Positions 33,589-46,215 of a stretch of DNA of 64,000 bases are shown piece by piece. Under the pieces are notes generated by a model. The model was not told the DNA's origin. It saw only the letters and a program-made list of their open reading frames with translations, and ran no database searches. Position numbers and translations under genes: made by a program. The DNA is taken from positions 5,855,293 to 5,919,292 of the forward strand of contig CM061062.1 in assembly GCA_030762895.1 (NCBI GenBank), written 5' to 3'. The number at the start of each line of letters is the position of its first letter. Position 1 is the stretch's first letter. This DNA comes from Sophora flavescens (lineage: Eukaryota; Streptophyta; Magnoliopsida; Fabales; Fabaceae).

Positions 33589-36500
33589 TCATTCATCCTC
33601 GTGATCTTCCTCATCTACTCCATGATCTTCCTCACCTTCTCCACCTTGTAATGGTGCTTGCTTTCTGAGATTTCTAACTTGGGAGACACCAATCATGGAT
33701 AAGATGGGTTCCAACATAGGCGTCAATTGTGTTTGGACAAAAGTATTCATTGCTATGTTCACGGCTTCCTTGATGTCTTCTTGTGTCGGCACAAGAGTGC
33801 GGGAGGGACCAATGACCTTTGAAGATGAAGTATCCATAGATCCATTAGTGCCAACATCTAAATTGTGACCCCCCAAAATCCGCCTCTTCTTCTTAGGACA
33901 TGACACCTCTGCCCATACTTCTGAATCAATTATTGGATGCTTTGAAGTGTCTTCTCCGTACTTCTCCAACATTACAGTGTCATATGACTCCTAAAACAAC
34001 ATCAATTACAATATAATAATTATGTGCCTATATCAGTACCTATAGAATCAGTAAAGCATAGGGGCAAAAGAAAGTAGGAACAAGTAGTGTAAGACCTCAA
34101 ACAATCAATCCAGTTGCACTGTTTGTGTAGGCCAACAAAACAAAACAATCAATCCATGTTCATTTTGAATAGAATTTTGAATATATTTCTCGTTGAAGAA
34201 TAGTAGGATACAAGCTATATTTATAGATCCAAATATTAACTAAAGATAGAAAATCCTAACTAACTCAACTAAGCATCTTAAGGATAACTAGTTGTGAGCT
34301 GTTACAACAATCAGGGATTATAACAGTTTCAGCTATATGAAACTGATAGCTGTTACAACAATCATAAAATTATAACAGTTTCAGATAAACTATACTTAAG
34401 AGTCCAAGTTATAGATGATGATGGTTGTTTATATACCCAAGATATTATTTGATAAGTCTAGAAAACAATTTACATGTTTAGCCTCTTTTATTTACTGATA
34501 AATGGACCCATGGTCAAATGGAAACGAGGAGTGTATAGGATGAACTAGAGCCTCTTTTATTTGCATCAAGCTTGCTAGGAGTAGGATTCAATGGAGCGAA
34601 TTCAAAAGTTATAACATTGAGATTCATAGGAGAGATGTTTCCAGGATTCCTTAGTGCCTCCATAGTTTCCTTAATACTAAAGCAGATAACTCTAACAAAG
34701 TCAGGTGTAATTTTAAAATAACTCACAATAAAGTTTTTCGAGTGTTGAGAGACATATTGTCCATCTTTCTTCTTATGAATATGATCGTAGACATCTCTAT
34801 AAGAAATTGGATGCTTCAACTCTGCCTCCTATAATCAACATCAATTAGAATATAGTAAATGTCAATAAAATTGTATGTAAAACTATATATTTACCATTCT
34901 CCTCTTATGTTCACCCAAGCATATTGAGCCTCCAGTGTGCAACATTGAATCAGGTAAGGCTGCCCTATTACTTCGATTAGAATCGGATTTCTTCCTCCAC
35001 TTTGGCATCAATCAAATGTTGACCAAACCATCCCACACTTCTGTCTTCATTCCTTTGGGCCCATGACCCTTAGTGTCAGTCAAATTTGTAGAGTTCACCT
35101 ATTTTAAGGCCAATTTTCTTGCATTTTTCAAATGATCAGGATAGCGGTCCATGCATGTTCTTTCCCACACCATTCTTGCCATGCTACGATCATAATCTGA
35201 TGCAAACTTATATTTACCCTACACCAATATAATATAAATACAGTTATCCATAAATAAAAATAATATAAGATGCTAGAAAGTATAACTTCTTACCATGAAG
35301 TCCAGAAATAGTTCATCCTTCAAGCGGACTGGATAATTTTTCCATAAATCAACTGGAGTAGGCATCCGTGAGATCACAATAGATATAATATCACGAGTCA
35401 CACTTTGGGGAACAAACCTCCTCCTACAAGTGGAATTTAACCTCTAAGTTATCAAATTTAACCTCAATTGATATTCATGTGAATTATTGCACAAAACCAC
35501 TATTACTTATGGGTTACAGGTGGCATCGACATATATGACTTTTCTCCTATCAGTTTCTACATGAGATCCTCCACTCGAAGGCAGAAGTTGGGCCTTTTGC
35601 TGGTTGATCAGTAGAGTTTGGGATAGGATCTGAAGTAGCACTGCTCATCTTACTATTGTTGGAAACTTCAGAATTGTCTCTAGTACATTTATTCACATTA
35701 TTCGCATCAACTTCTTGCTGCGTGAGCCACATCTCTTCATCTTCACCATCATCATAGTCATAATATTCATCGTTCTCTTTTTTAATAGATACAAATGAAA
35801 TTGCATGTTTGCAATTTCCAGAGCAAAAACATTTATTTCTAGTGACCCCTGCTTAGACCCTTTTTAATCCAATTAACACATCTCTCGCGCATCAGCATAT
35901 ATTCATCTTAGAACATGGACACTTTAATGATTCATATTACACTATACCCAACTACATTCAACATTCAACATGTGGTATATGCTGATGCTTTTATTAAAAA
36001 TAGTAAACATTTTCCCTATAGAAACTCAGGTCTAAACCAAAACCTATATACCCAATTAAGTATATATCTATATGTGCCCAACACTATGAACATCATGTAC
36101 ATATCCATAGAAAATGCAACAGTGAAACTGGAAAAAAAACTTTATAATCATGGATTCATTTACAATAGATGTCATGGAATAAAAGGTTCGGTAGCATTAC
36201 AAACAAAATGCATATATAGATGTTCAAATTCTGATAACAACAAACTGACATTCATCATATTTCTAACACATAATTGGATTCTGCCCACACATCAAGAAGC
36301 ATGACAGCGACACATATTTGATACTAAAATCAAATTGATGATACAGACCAAATACCAAATCAAATTGATGATCACACATGCATAGACTTTCCACACCTTG
36401 GAGATCAAATTGCAATAAATCAGTTTAACTCAAATAATTAAGTATTGCACAGATTTGGTAGTTACTAGTCCCTAGTCACTACTAATACGGATTTGACCAC

Positions 36501-37893
36501 TAAGCTAAAAAAGATTGAATATCCATTGATAAAAACCATCACAATCATATTAAAAAAAAATCTCAGACTGTGTATGAATCATCAAGTACTCAAAAATACG
36601 AAATCCTTCCAATGATTATAGGCTTTGTAGCCCATCTCAGAGTATCATCTACCAAGTTAACACCAAACAGAATCAAAGCCAAAATCTAAATCTAAGTACC
36701 AAGCCTTTGCCCTTCTATTCATTAATCATATCAACATATGTATTACTATAGAGCAACATCAAGTATAATTTTAAAGTAACTTACAATAAAACTCTTCGAG
36801 CGCTGAGAGATATATTCCCTATATTTCTTCTTATGAACATGATTGTAGACATCTCTAAAGGAAACCGGACGCTTCAACTCTGCCTCCTATATTCAATGTC
36901 TATTAGAACAAAATAAATGTCAATATAACTGTATATTATATTAAACTTAAATATTTACCATCCTCCTCTTTTGTTCACTAAAGCCTATCGAGCCTCCGGT
37001 GTGCAACACTGAATCAGGTAAGGCTGCCCTATTACTTCGATTAGCATCAGACTTCTTCCTCCATTTCGACGTCAACCAAATGTCGACCAAACCATCCCAT
37101 ATTTCTGTCTTCATTCCTTTAGGCACATGGACCTTAGTGTCAGTCAAATTTGTTGAGTTCACCTGTCTTAAGGCTATTTTTCTTGCATTTTTTAAATGAT
37201 CAGGATAGCGTTCCATGCATGTTCTTTCCCACACTGTTCTTGCCATGCTACGATCATAATCAGATGCAAACTTATATTTACCCTACACCAATATAATATA
37301 ATATAATATAATATAAATACATTAATATATCAATAAAAATAATATCATGCTAGAAAATATAATTACTTACCATGAAGTCCCGAAATAACTCGTCCTTTAC
37401 GCGAATCGGATAATCTTTCCACTTCTCAATTGGAGTAGGCATCCGTGTGATCACAATAGATATTATATCATGGGTTACACTTTGGGGAATAAACCTCCTC
37501 CTACAAGTGGAATTTAAGTAATCATATTTAAACTTAAAAAAAAATATAAATTATTACACAAAATCATTATTACTTACGAATTACAGATGTCCTCAACAGA
37601 TATAAGTTTTCTCCTATCATTTTCTACATGAGATCCTCCACTCGAAGGCAATGAGGTTGGGTTGTTTGCAGGTGGATCAATAGAGTGTGCAATAGAATTC
37701 GAAGTAGCTGGTTGTTGTCCTTTCCTATCAGTACTCGCATCAGCTGCTTGCTGCTTGGGCAATTGTCGTTGCTTACCTTTCTCCCTAATGAGTTGCATCT
37801 CATCATCTTCACCATCATCATACTCGTAGTATTCACCATTCTCTTCCGAGCATCCTCCTTGATTTTGCCCTTTGTCCTTGCCATCCTTGACAC
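33589..37893 (-). pseudogene. Transposase_24-type (Ptta/En/Spm) gene of CACTA-2
   Basis: Readable exons on the minus strand: 37893-37578 (acidic EYYEYDDGEDDE, then Gln/Ser-rich), 37500-37371 (FIPQSVTHDIIS, YPIRVKDELF), 37282-36959 (SMARTVWERTCMERYPDHLK, EIWDGLVDIW, WRKKSDANRSN, HTGGSIGFSE), 36886-36785 (SFRDVYNHVHKKKYREY) and, after a gap, 33990-33589 (YGEDTSKHPIIDSEVWAEV, then an acidic tail). This is the order of the PF03004 plant transposase family. An internal duplication (34700-35770) lies between the fourth and last exons, and its copies of exons 1-4 contain stops. Whether the outer exons can still be joined is uncertain, so I list it as a likely pseudogene. The first exon carrying the start codon was not found. 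Confidence 0.75.
34700..37893 (-). repeat. Internal segmental duplication in CACTA-2
   Basis: Copy A (about 34700-35770) and copy B (about 36768-37893) match in order, including TCTTCTTATGAA-ATGAT-GTAGACATCTCTA, GGTAAGGCTGCCCTATTACTTCGATTAG and GGAGTAGGCATCCGTG. Copy B keeps open exons; copy A has stops in the exon matching 37282-36959. About 1 kb of unrelated AT-rich sequence separates them (35780-36760). The copies diverge well beyond a recent duplication. Confidence 0.85.
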
Positions 37894-39680
37894 CTGTAGA
37901 ATAAGAAAACTAAGTGGGTAAAGGCAAATCTGACTTAATAGCAGTGGTAGTCACTAGTCAGTACACATATTAACTTTGCTGATGTCTCTTCAGGAGCTAG
38001 CCTCACTGTTTAATTAATAACAACCATCATTACATTCTAAGCAATAACAATTTACACATATAATCAATAGAAATTTTAAATATTTGAAAATAAAAGAAAA
38101 TAGAAAACATGAGAATTCTGCAATAGTAATAAAGGGAATAAAGGATAAAAGATTAACAAAAGGATTAAGCTTAAGCTGTGGGGAGAGGAAACAAGATAGA
38201 GGGACTATGTGTTCACTGGAAAGTTCTTTGACATTTTCTAAAAGCTCACAGAGAAAGGAAGAGAAACATCCTATGGAATCCAATAATACTATTCCACTTG
38301 AATTGCCATTAATGGATATTCCCACTAAAGATTAAGCATTCAATGGTGTTATTACTTAAACTTAATGTCTGCAGTTTAAAACAGATTGCAAGCATATAAC
38401 AGTGTATCAAAACAGATTGCAAGCATAAAACATCAAGCTAAGAAGAGAGAGACCATTAACTCATGAATTCTCAAGCTGTTTAACTTAAACTTAATGTCCG
38501 TAGTTTGCATATGCAGTAAATGCCAAAAAATCATCAAGAGAGAGACCAGGTTCAAATTCATTATCTCAACCATTATGTGTTTCAATATTAGCTTCTTAAA
38601 TTAAGGTGGCATGGGCGATCCACCAGGTTCTTTGATAGGTTTGTAACAAACAAGTCTCTTTGCATCACAAACAAGCCAGCCCCTACACATGCAAGTTAAT
38701 CTCATCCTAGGTAGCCAAGATGAGCAGATTTACAAGCAGTAATAAGTAATAACAACGGAATATGGATGGTACAGAAAAATGGCATTAAATATGAAGAATC
38801 TACTCACTGGTATTCCCACTAAAAACAGATTAACTGAAAGCAATCACTCTTAACTAATAGAAAAGTAGAAAACAACTTAACAAATTTAAAAAGATCAGCT
38901 ATGAAATTAGTTTCATAATTAAAAAATTGCATGCTTCCATTAATTAAGAAGGAAAAAAAATGAAAAAGAAACAAAGAAAATAAGATGAGAACATCTAGAA
39001 GCAACCACAAATTTTTGGATTTAGATTTCCTAGTCACAAAACAGGGATGCATTGTTGGATCAATGTGTATGTTTGAAGAAGCTTAGATTGATCAAACGGT
39101 GCATTCAACAAATTGAAATCACAAATCAAAATGACAAAGCGTAAGATGGAATTGAGAGAGAGAGCAAACCAAATTGACAAATCACAACCCTAATTACAGA
39201 TCGAACATGTTACTTCAAATTGCAGATTGAACTTCTTATCTTCAACCAATCTTGTCTTCAAATTGCAGATCCCTCACCTTAAAATCTTGTCTTCAAGTAA
39301 ATCGCAACCTGAGCGAGAGAGAGAATGTTAGCGAGAGCCTTAGAGAGTGAGAGCACGAGAACAAGAACATGCATGCAAGAGTGAACCTGAGCAGAGTGCG
39401 AGAACGAGAGCATGCAAGAGTGAAGAGTGAGGAGTGAGGAGTGAGGAGAGTGCGAGAGTGGGAAAGAAGACACGAGAGAGTGAGTGTGTTTATGTAGTAA
39501 AACAATTTTTTAATAAAAAATAGTTAATAGTTAATATTTAATTTTAACTTTAAGTAAGAAAAGGTTTATGGTAGCTAACACTAAATTGTGGTTAACAAGT
39601 AGTTAATTAACTTGAAATTAGCTACAGATTTTATTAGTAGCTAATATTAGTAGCTAATTACTGTTTTTCTTGTAGTGCAT

Positions 39681-40123
39681 GATAAGGTTAAATAGAGTTT
39701 TCAATTTCCATTAATATGGTGTTTATTTCTTCAAATACCACTATTATTTCAACAAGCACATGGTACAATCACAATAAATTCCGAGTGCTCACCCGTGAGT
39801 AAAACTATGTGTAAAGAACATGCACATGCTCATGTAAATGCCTAATTGTTCATGACAAATTGGCATCCACAAAGCCGCTCCCCCTTTTTTTATTTTAAAA
39901 AAATGTTAGGGACTTTATTTTCTTTTGTTGATTCAGATTTTTAAATTATTTTAAAGCTTAAATTGTATTTTAATAATATTAAAATTAATTAAATTGTATT
40001 ATATTATTATAAAACTAAATATATAATAAAAGGAGCAACTCCAATACATTAAATGAGTCCAACTAACAATCATCGCGCCTATGGTTTTGTATTGAAGGGG
40101 GGTTGTGTCTTTAGCGAGCAGGT
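39681..40123. other. Short flank between CACTA-2 and the outer solo LTR
   Basis: No gene recognised. It continues on the other side of the LTR at 48089. Confidence 0.5.
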
Positions 40124-43100
40124 TGTAACACATCGATTTTTCTGATTTATAATATCAGAAATTTATATAAATATGTTTATATTTTTATCTGAGGCTTAGA
40201 AAATTTATTTAATTAAACTGAAACCTTATTTACACTCTACTTAAGGGTAGAGAGTTACGATTAAAATTTTGGTAGAACAGTCAGGTGAAACCCGATCTGT
40301 GAATTTCACTGACAGTATATTTATACTGATCAGAAGGCCTAAATTTGACTCGTGAACGAAAAACTTAAGGTTTTTATTTAATTTCCAACGTTTTTGGTTA
40401 TTTTGAAATATTTCACTAAAAAGTGAAATAATATATAATATTCGGGCGATATATTAAATCGGGGAAATAACGGAGCTGAATACGGGATTTCCGGGATCCG
40501 CTAATGGATAAACACACATGAGTCATCATGGACAAAGCCATGTGGGTGATGTCATGAATTCATGATGATGTTTGGAAGGAAAAAACCATTTTACCCTTAA
40601 GCTTTCATAGGAATTCCAATTAGGTCCTAATGTGATTTTACCATTTTAACCTTCAAGCAACTTCTTGGACCCTCTTGCCGTTGGACTACACGGCCTTAAG
40701 GCACCCTCCAAGCCCATTTACTAATCAACCTCCTTACTATTACCTTGTCTTCAACCTTTGAGAGAAAGACTTGAAAACTTACACAAAGAACTTCATTGTT
40801 GTTCATTAAGCTTTGATCATTCAACCTCATTTTATTCATCAACCAAGAGGTAACCTTCCTAATCTTGATCTTCTATGTCTTTAATCTCCATTCAATTCAT
40901 GTTTCAAGGCCATGATCTTCATTTTTCATTTCTAGATCTAGAAACTTTGAAAATATCTAGAAAATTGTAGAAAAATCCTATAAATATGAAACCAATTTCT
41001 ACGAGTTAGTTACCATCTCTATAATCATAATCCAAGAGTTAGATGCAAACAAAGTTTTCCTCCTTTCTTTTTCTCTAAGGCCGAAACCCTATGGATGTGG
41101 GTGGAGGAACTTTTGTTCAAATTTTTAGAAAGTGATCATAGATTTCATCTTTCTATTGAGTATGTATGTTGAATCCAAATTGTTTTGTCAAAAAGAAATT
41201 CCTAGCTCATATTTCCTTTAATGGCCGAAAATGAGTTTTGGATGGATTGGAATATTTGGTTTCAATCCTTTGTGTTAAATCATTAATTCTATGTCTTAAG
41301 TACTTAAAGATCACTAATCCAAAGACTTAAGAATTTTAGAAAAATTTTAGCCACATAACCCTATCATGGTCGTGACCTATCTATAGAGGAATATGTGATT
41401 TTATTTGTTTGATTTTGATTGGTTGATTGTGGTTGTTGAAGGATAAAGAATTGTATCGTGTAAGTGTGTTGACAACTTCCGGATTCGTGATAAAGTTTTA
41501 ATCGGAAGATAAATTCTTCAAGAGGTAAGAGGGGATTGCCTAAGGGATTTTTCCGATGGCTACATGCTATCAAGTTGTTGGTCTGTATTATTTATCTGTG
41601 GTTGTGGTGTTTTTTAAGTTATTTTATGCCATGTTATTTTATCTGTGTTTGTTTATCTGCAGTTAATTATTTATTTGCAGTTATGTATTATAGTGTTTTG
41701 ATGCATGATCTGTCTGGGTTAATTGCTATAATATTGTTGTTGATTGTTGTTTGAGAAGCCTGACAATAGTCAGTGCCCAACCAATTAACAAGATAAAAGC
41801 TTTAAGAAGCTTTATAAATTATATTAGAAATATTGGAATATAATATTGATGTAATATTTTATTTGGGAAAAATAAGAAATGTTGGAAAATATCATTATTT
41901 TAATGATTTATCGGTGTAAGAGTGAACTATGAGTCACAGTGAGGACGTAACCGTGAAATTATTTTTGTACTGCTAACTTTTACGCGAATAATTCCAAAAT
42001 ATTATAAAAATTTATTTTAAGAAATTAATCTTCGGAAATAACTTAATTATGATTTTAAAAAATTATTTAAGTGGAAAAGGTCAAGATTTGACTTAAAGTA
42101 CTTTAACAGTGCTAGACGACAGTAATTCGGAAAAGTATTTACGGCAAGTAATTCTATAGTGACAGACTTTATTTTAAACCAAGATTTAGTCTTATGTGAC
42201 TTTCTTTTTGAAAAGTAAAGTTTTCAGAAAAGATTTATCATAAACTTGATGATTTCATAAAGAGATTTTCAATTAGAAATGGTTTTCTATAAACGAGTTT
42301 TACTCAATTGAGTTACTTCAGACAACTTGGATAAGTTGTGGAGTTTTTGTTTTGAACGAAAAATGGTGTAAAAAGCTAAGACATGAATCTAGTAACCGAG
42401 ACGTCGGAAGACTAGTATTCTTACGGAGTTTTGGACATGGCGTCCTTTGGACTTGGTGTCATAATTAAGGTGCAAGGAACAATATTAAAGAGTTAATGTT
42501 GTTTTTTTATTACCACGAACCCAAGATTGAGGCATCGATCTAAGGGTTTCGTGATTGAGCACTCGGACTGTATGTCCTGTGTTAATGATAAAAATCTTAA
42601 GACGTTGAAACGATGAATGGTCATAAGCCTTTGAGCTTCGGCAAGGAAAGATTGAACACAAATAAAAATGATAAGAACAAAATGTTTTACATGCATATAC
42701 GACAGACGTGCCTACGACGTTAATCTGGATATCTTGGTGGACAAGATATTCAAGATGGCGTAAATTTTATTCTGGATATCTTGGTGAACAAGATATTCAA
42801 GACGACTAATCTGGATATCTTAATGACAAGGTATTCAAGATGGCGAGTCACTGTGCCTTGTGTTGGACAGTGTACTATGATAAATACGGTGTGCCTTATT
42901 TGGCAATTGAGCTTGATCACCTCATTTACACGATGTTGGGATATCTCCGGAGCTTAAGTATGAATTGAGATGACGTATATGAAGTGTTCATGCATAGTTT
43001 TCAAATGATGATGTTTGAGGTATGAAAACCCATTGATAAACTATTTGCTTTATTATGAAAGCTTATGTTGTTATGAACATGTATATGTGTATATGTTTTC

Positions 43101-44051
43101 TTTTGTGTCGCGCATGTAGTTGTCGTGTTAAATCCATATATTAGTTTCTCACTCTTGCATATTTCCTTGTTGGTTCCTCTACTTGTGGAATATATTTATA
43201 TCTGAGTATAGATGGACCCAGAGATGCATCTGGCGCACTTGGGGATATGTTCTATAAAGTTTGAGAACGCACATCATGGTGGCGCTTGGGAGGTTAACCC
43301 GGGGGTACTCGGTGCTACCTATTTTGGCCCCAGTCGAGAGGTCGCCGACACTGTAGCTGCGGGGCCACAGCGACGAACACATGTAGTGGAGACTGTCGAG
43401 GTATCACTACCTCCAGTTGGGCTTTATCTACAGTACTTGGCTGAGCATGGGATGCTTGATATTCCACCTCTACTGGTTCAACCTTTACAGATAGCAGCAC
43501 CTCCTGTAGAGGTGGTTTTGGATCCTATAATACCCCGATTTTTACTGTTCTTCAATAATAGTAAATATATATGTTTATATTATTCTTTTATGTTTGAGTA
43601 ATTTTAATTACTCATTTAAAATGATTTTGTTAAGTGCATTAGCACTGCTTTATTTCAGTGCATGCACATTTACTAGACAATAATGTTATATTATTATCAC
43701 TATTAGTTTTTATTTAGAAAAATATTTTAAATAAGATGATTGAAAGAAAAATATTTTCATAAATTACACTATTTGATTTTATATTTGAAAATAAATTGGT
43801 TTGACATTAATCAGAGATTAAATGTTAGACCGTGGATTTTCTTAGTTAATCAATTCAATTATCAATCTTTACTCTAATTCAAATATTGAAATTATATTTG
43901 TGCCACTCATTATTTTTATATCCAAGGATCAATATTATTTATTTTTATAGACTTAATCTCAACCACTTATTTTGTACCTACACATTAAGTAAATGTAAGA
44001 CAAATAAAAGAAAAACCCAAATTCCCTTCCCTTCCCAATACCGTGTGTGAA

Positions 44052-44071
44052 CCCCCCCCCCCCCCCCCCCC
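44052..44071 (+). repeat. Poly(C) tract
   Basis: About 20 consecutive C residues, followed by CT-rich DNA. Unusual in this AT-rich window and prone to sequencing error. Confidence 0.8.
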
Positions 44072-45249
44072 AACCCCTTACTCTTTTCTTTCTTTTTTTT
44101 CTCACTTCTTCTCCTTAATCAGAACTTCATTTCTCTCTTCCTTTGAGTTTCAAAGGTTGATCCTCCCTCTTGCTGCTCAATACCGCACCGCCACACCGTC
44201 TGGAAGCCGCCGTTGCTTGTCGCTTGGACCAGAGAAGACGATGCGAGTTCCGTTTCGTCTGGTCCTCCTTCGCGCCGCGTCCGGTCGTCGTCCGGTCACA
44301 CTGGTAAGGAGACGACCACGTACCTAGCTCCACCTTCCCTCATAAGTTATGGTCTTTTTGGTTCGAGCTTGTGCACCGTATCGTCGCCGTTCCTTGCTGC
44401 CACCACCGCCGCGTCAGGCGTCCCCAGAAGAACCACCATGCCATATTCTCTTCGTTTTGGGTGAGTACTTCACCATAATCCATTGTAGTTATAAAATCCC
44501 AAACTGATTTTGAAACCCTAACCCTATGCCTTTTGATTTCAGTTTTAAACCTTGAATTAAATGTGTACTTATGCAATTGAGACTATCAATTGATGTTTTA
44601 CTAAACTAATTTCATGATTCTATGAGCAAAACTTGTTTTCCCCAAATTTGGTTTAGGAGCCCTAAACCTAAATATGACTTTATTTGAAATTGACTCAGTT
44701 TTGTGAAATTAACTATGATTTAGTGCAATTAGGACTCCTAATTGATGATTTATAAGTTCAGTTTCATGATCCTTTAATCAAAACAAAGTTTCCTCAAATT
44801 GTGTTATGAACCTTAAGCCCTAAACATGATTTTTCTTTGAAAATGACTCTGTTTTGTGAAATTAAGTGTTTAGATCAACTTAGAGTAAGTGTTTGATGAT
44901 GAATGATCGACAGTTAGATTTGTCTGATTGTTGAAACTACTTTGACTCCCTCTCCGGGATGTTGTTGTGGTTGTGGTTATTTGGGGTAAACAAGTTTTAT
45001 ATTTTTCTTGAGTTGATAGGAGCCGTTTAGGGGAAACTGGAACATCGAGTTGGGGTTTGAACTTGAGCAGTTTCATGGTGAGAGAAGCTGATTGTTGAAT
45101 GTGACAAGGAAAGGATCCTTTCTGGTCTTCAAAGGTAAATGGAGTTTGCCCGAGGAGCTCATTTTAGTCATGTATCTTATTGTGTAGTGTTAGATATTGT
45201 GTTGTGATGATTATAGATAGTTATATATGTTGATGTTGCATGATATGAA

Positions 45250-45302
<53 letters not shown>

Positions 45303-45925
45303 ATGATTTGATGATATTACTATGTTGTTGTTTGTGATTGGCTAATGGCATGACACTGGTCATTGCTTGTTAACAAAGATTAAGACATAAAAATGCTTTA
45401 ACTCAGAAAGGTTAAAACATTGATGTTTTATTTCTTTAACAAAGTGGAAAGAAAATTCAAGTGATGAAAGTGCTGAGATAGGCAAAAGTCCAGGAGAAGA
45501 AAGAAGATGGAAAATTGTAAAGAGTCTACGAAAAATGTTTTGAGAAAACAAAGATTTTAAAAATGGAGACATCCTTTGAAAAACCAAAGATTTTACTTTC
45601 AAGTGTTACAGAAAGTGTTTTCTTTTTCAAAACTGGAAAATTATAGACAAAAGTAATCTATTGGATAAATCTCTTTGTTGAGAACTTTGAATTTTGTTCA
45701 AAATTTAGAAACAGTTCTTAGTGTTTTTTCTAAGTTGTGGAAAATGAATTTTAAAAGAAAATTTTATCGAAGAATGTATTTCCAAGTATTAGGAATTACT
45801 CATGGTACAAAGTCTAGAAGACAACAATGTTTTGTTTTCAATTTGGTTTTCACTGAACGAAAAAGGAAATCAAGTGGAAGAGGAAATAATGTGGAAAGAG
45901 GTGTTGTGGAAAGGACCTAGTTTTT

Positions 45926-46215
45926 TACCGTGCCGAGATTCGGATTTTCGAGAAGCCAGGCTAGTACCGTGCTGAGATTCGAATTTCTGAGAAGCCGGAC
46001 TAGAGTTCCTATTTGTTTATGAGAAAAGGAAAGGAAACTAGTTTACCGTGCCGAGATTCAGAGAATTCTGAGAAGCCGGACTAGAGTTCCTATTTGTTTT
46101 TGAGAAAAGGAAAGGAAACTAGTTTACTGTGTCGAGATTCGGAGAATTCCGAGAAGCCGGGATAGTGTTCCGTTTGAGAAGAACCTAGATTCTGAGATGT
46201 CGGACTAGTGTTCGT
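45926..46215 (+). repeat. Minisatellite in the inner LTR
   Basis: Four variants of a CCG(T)GCCGAGATTC ... GAGAAGCCGG(A)CTAG block follow one another. The middle two also share TTCCTATTTGTTT and GAGAAAAGGAAAGGAAACTAG, with a period of about 90 bp. Confidence 0.8.

Larger units (their letters stand above)
32808..39677 (-). mobile_element. CACTA-2: 6.9-kb element with a Transposase_24-type gene
   Basis: Ends CACTACAAGAAAATT and TTTTTCTTGTAGTG, flanked by the 3-bp repeat CAT at 32805-32807 and 39678-39680. Subterminal regions repeat TAGCTA- and CCTAGC-type words. Its only recognisable gene is on the minus strand and is not TNP2, so the element is non-autonomous. Its promoter end (39293-39480) is GA-rich on the plus strand, meaning CT-rich in gene direction, as in CACTA-1. 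Confidence 0.95.

Noticed and set aside
44043..44464. Overlapping frames in the inner LTR rich in Arg, Ser and Pro
   Set aside because: Open in both strands and preceded by poly(C); fits leader composition, not a protein.
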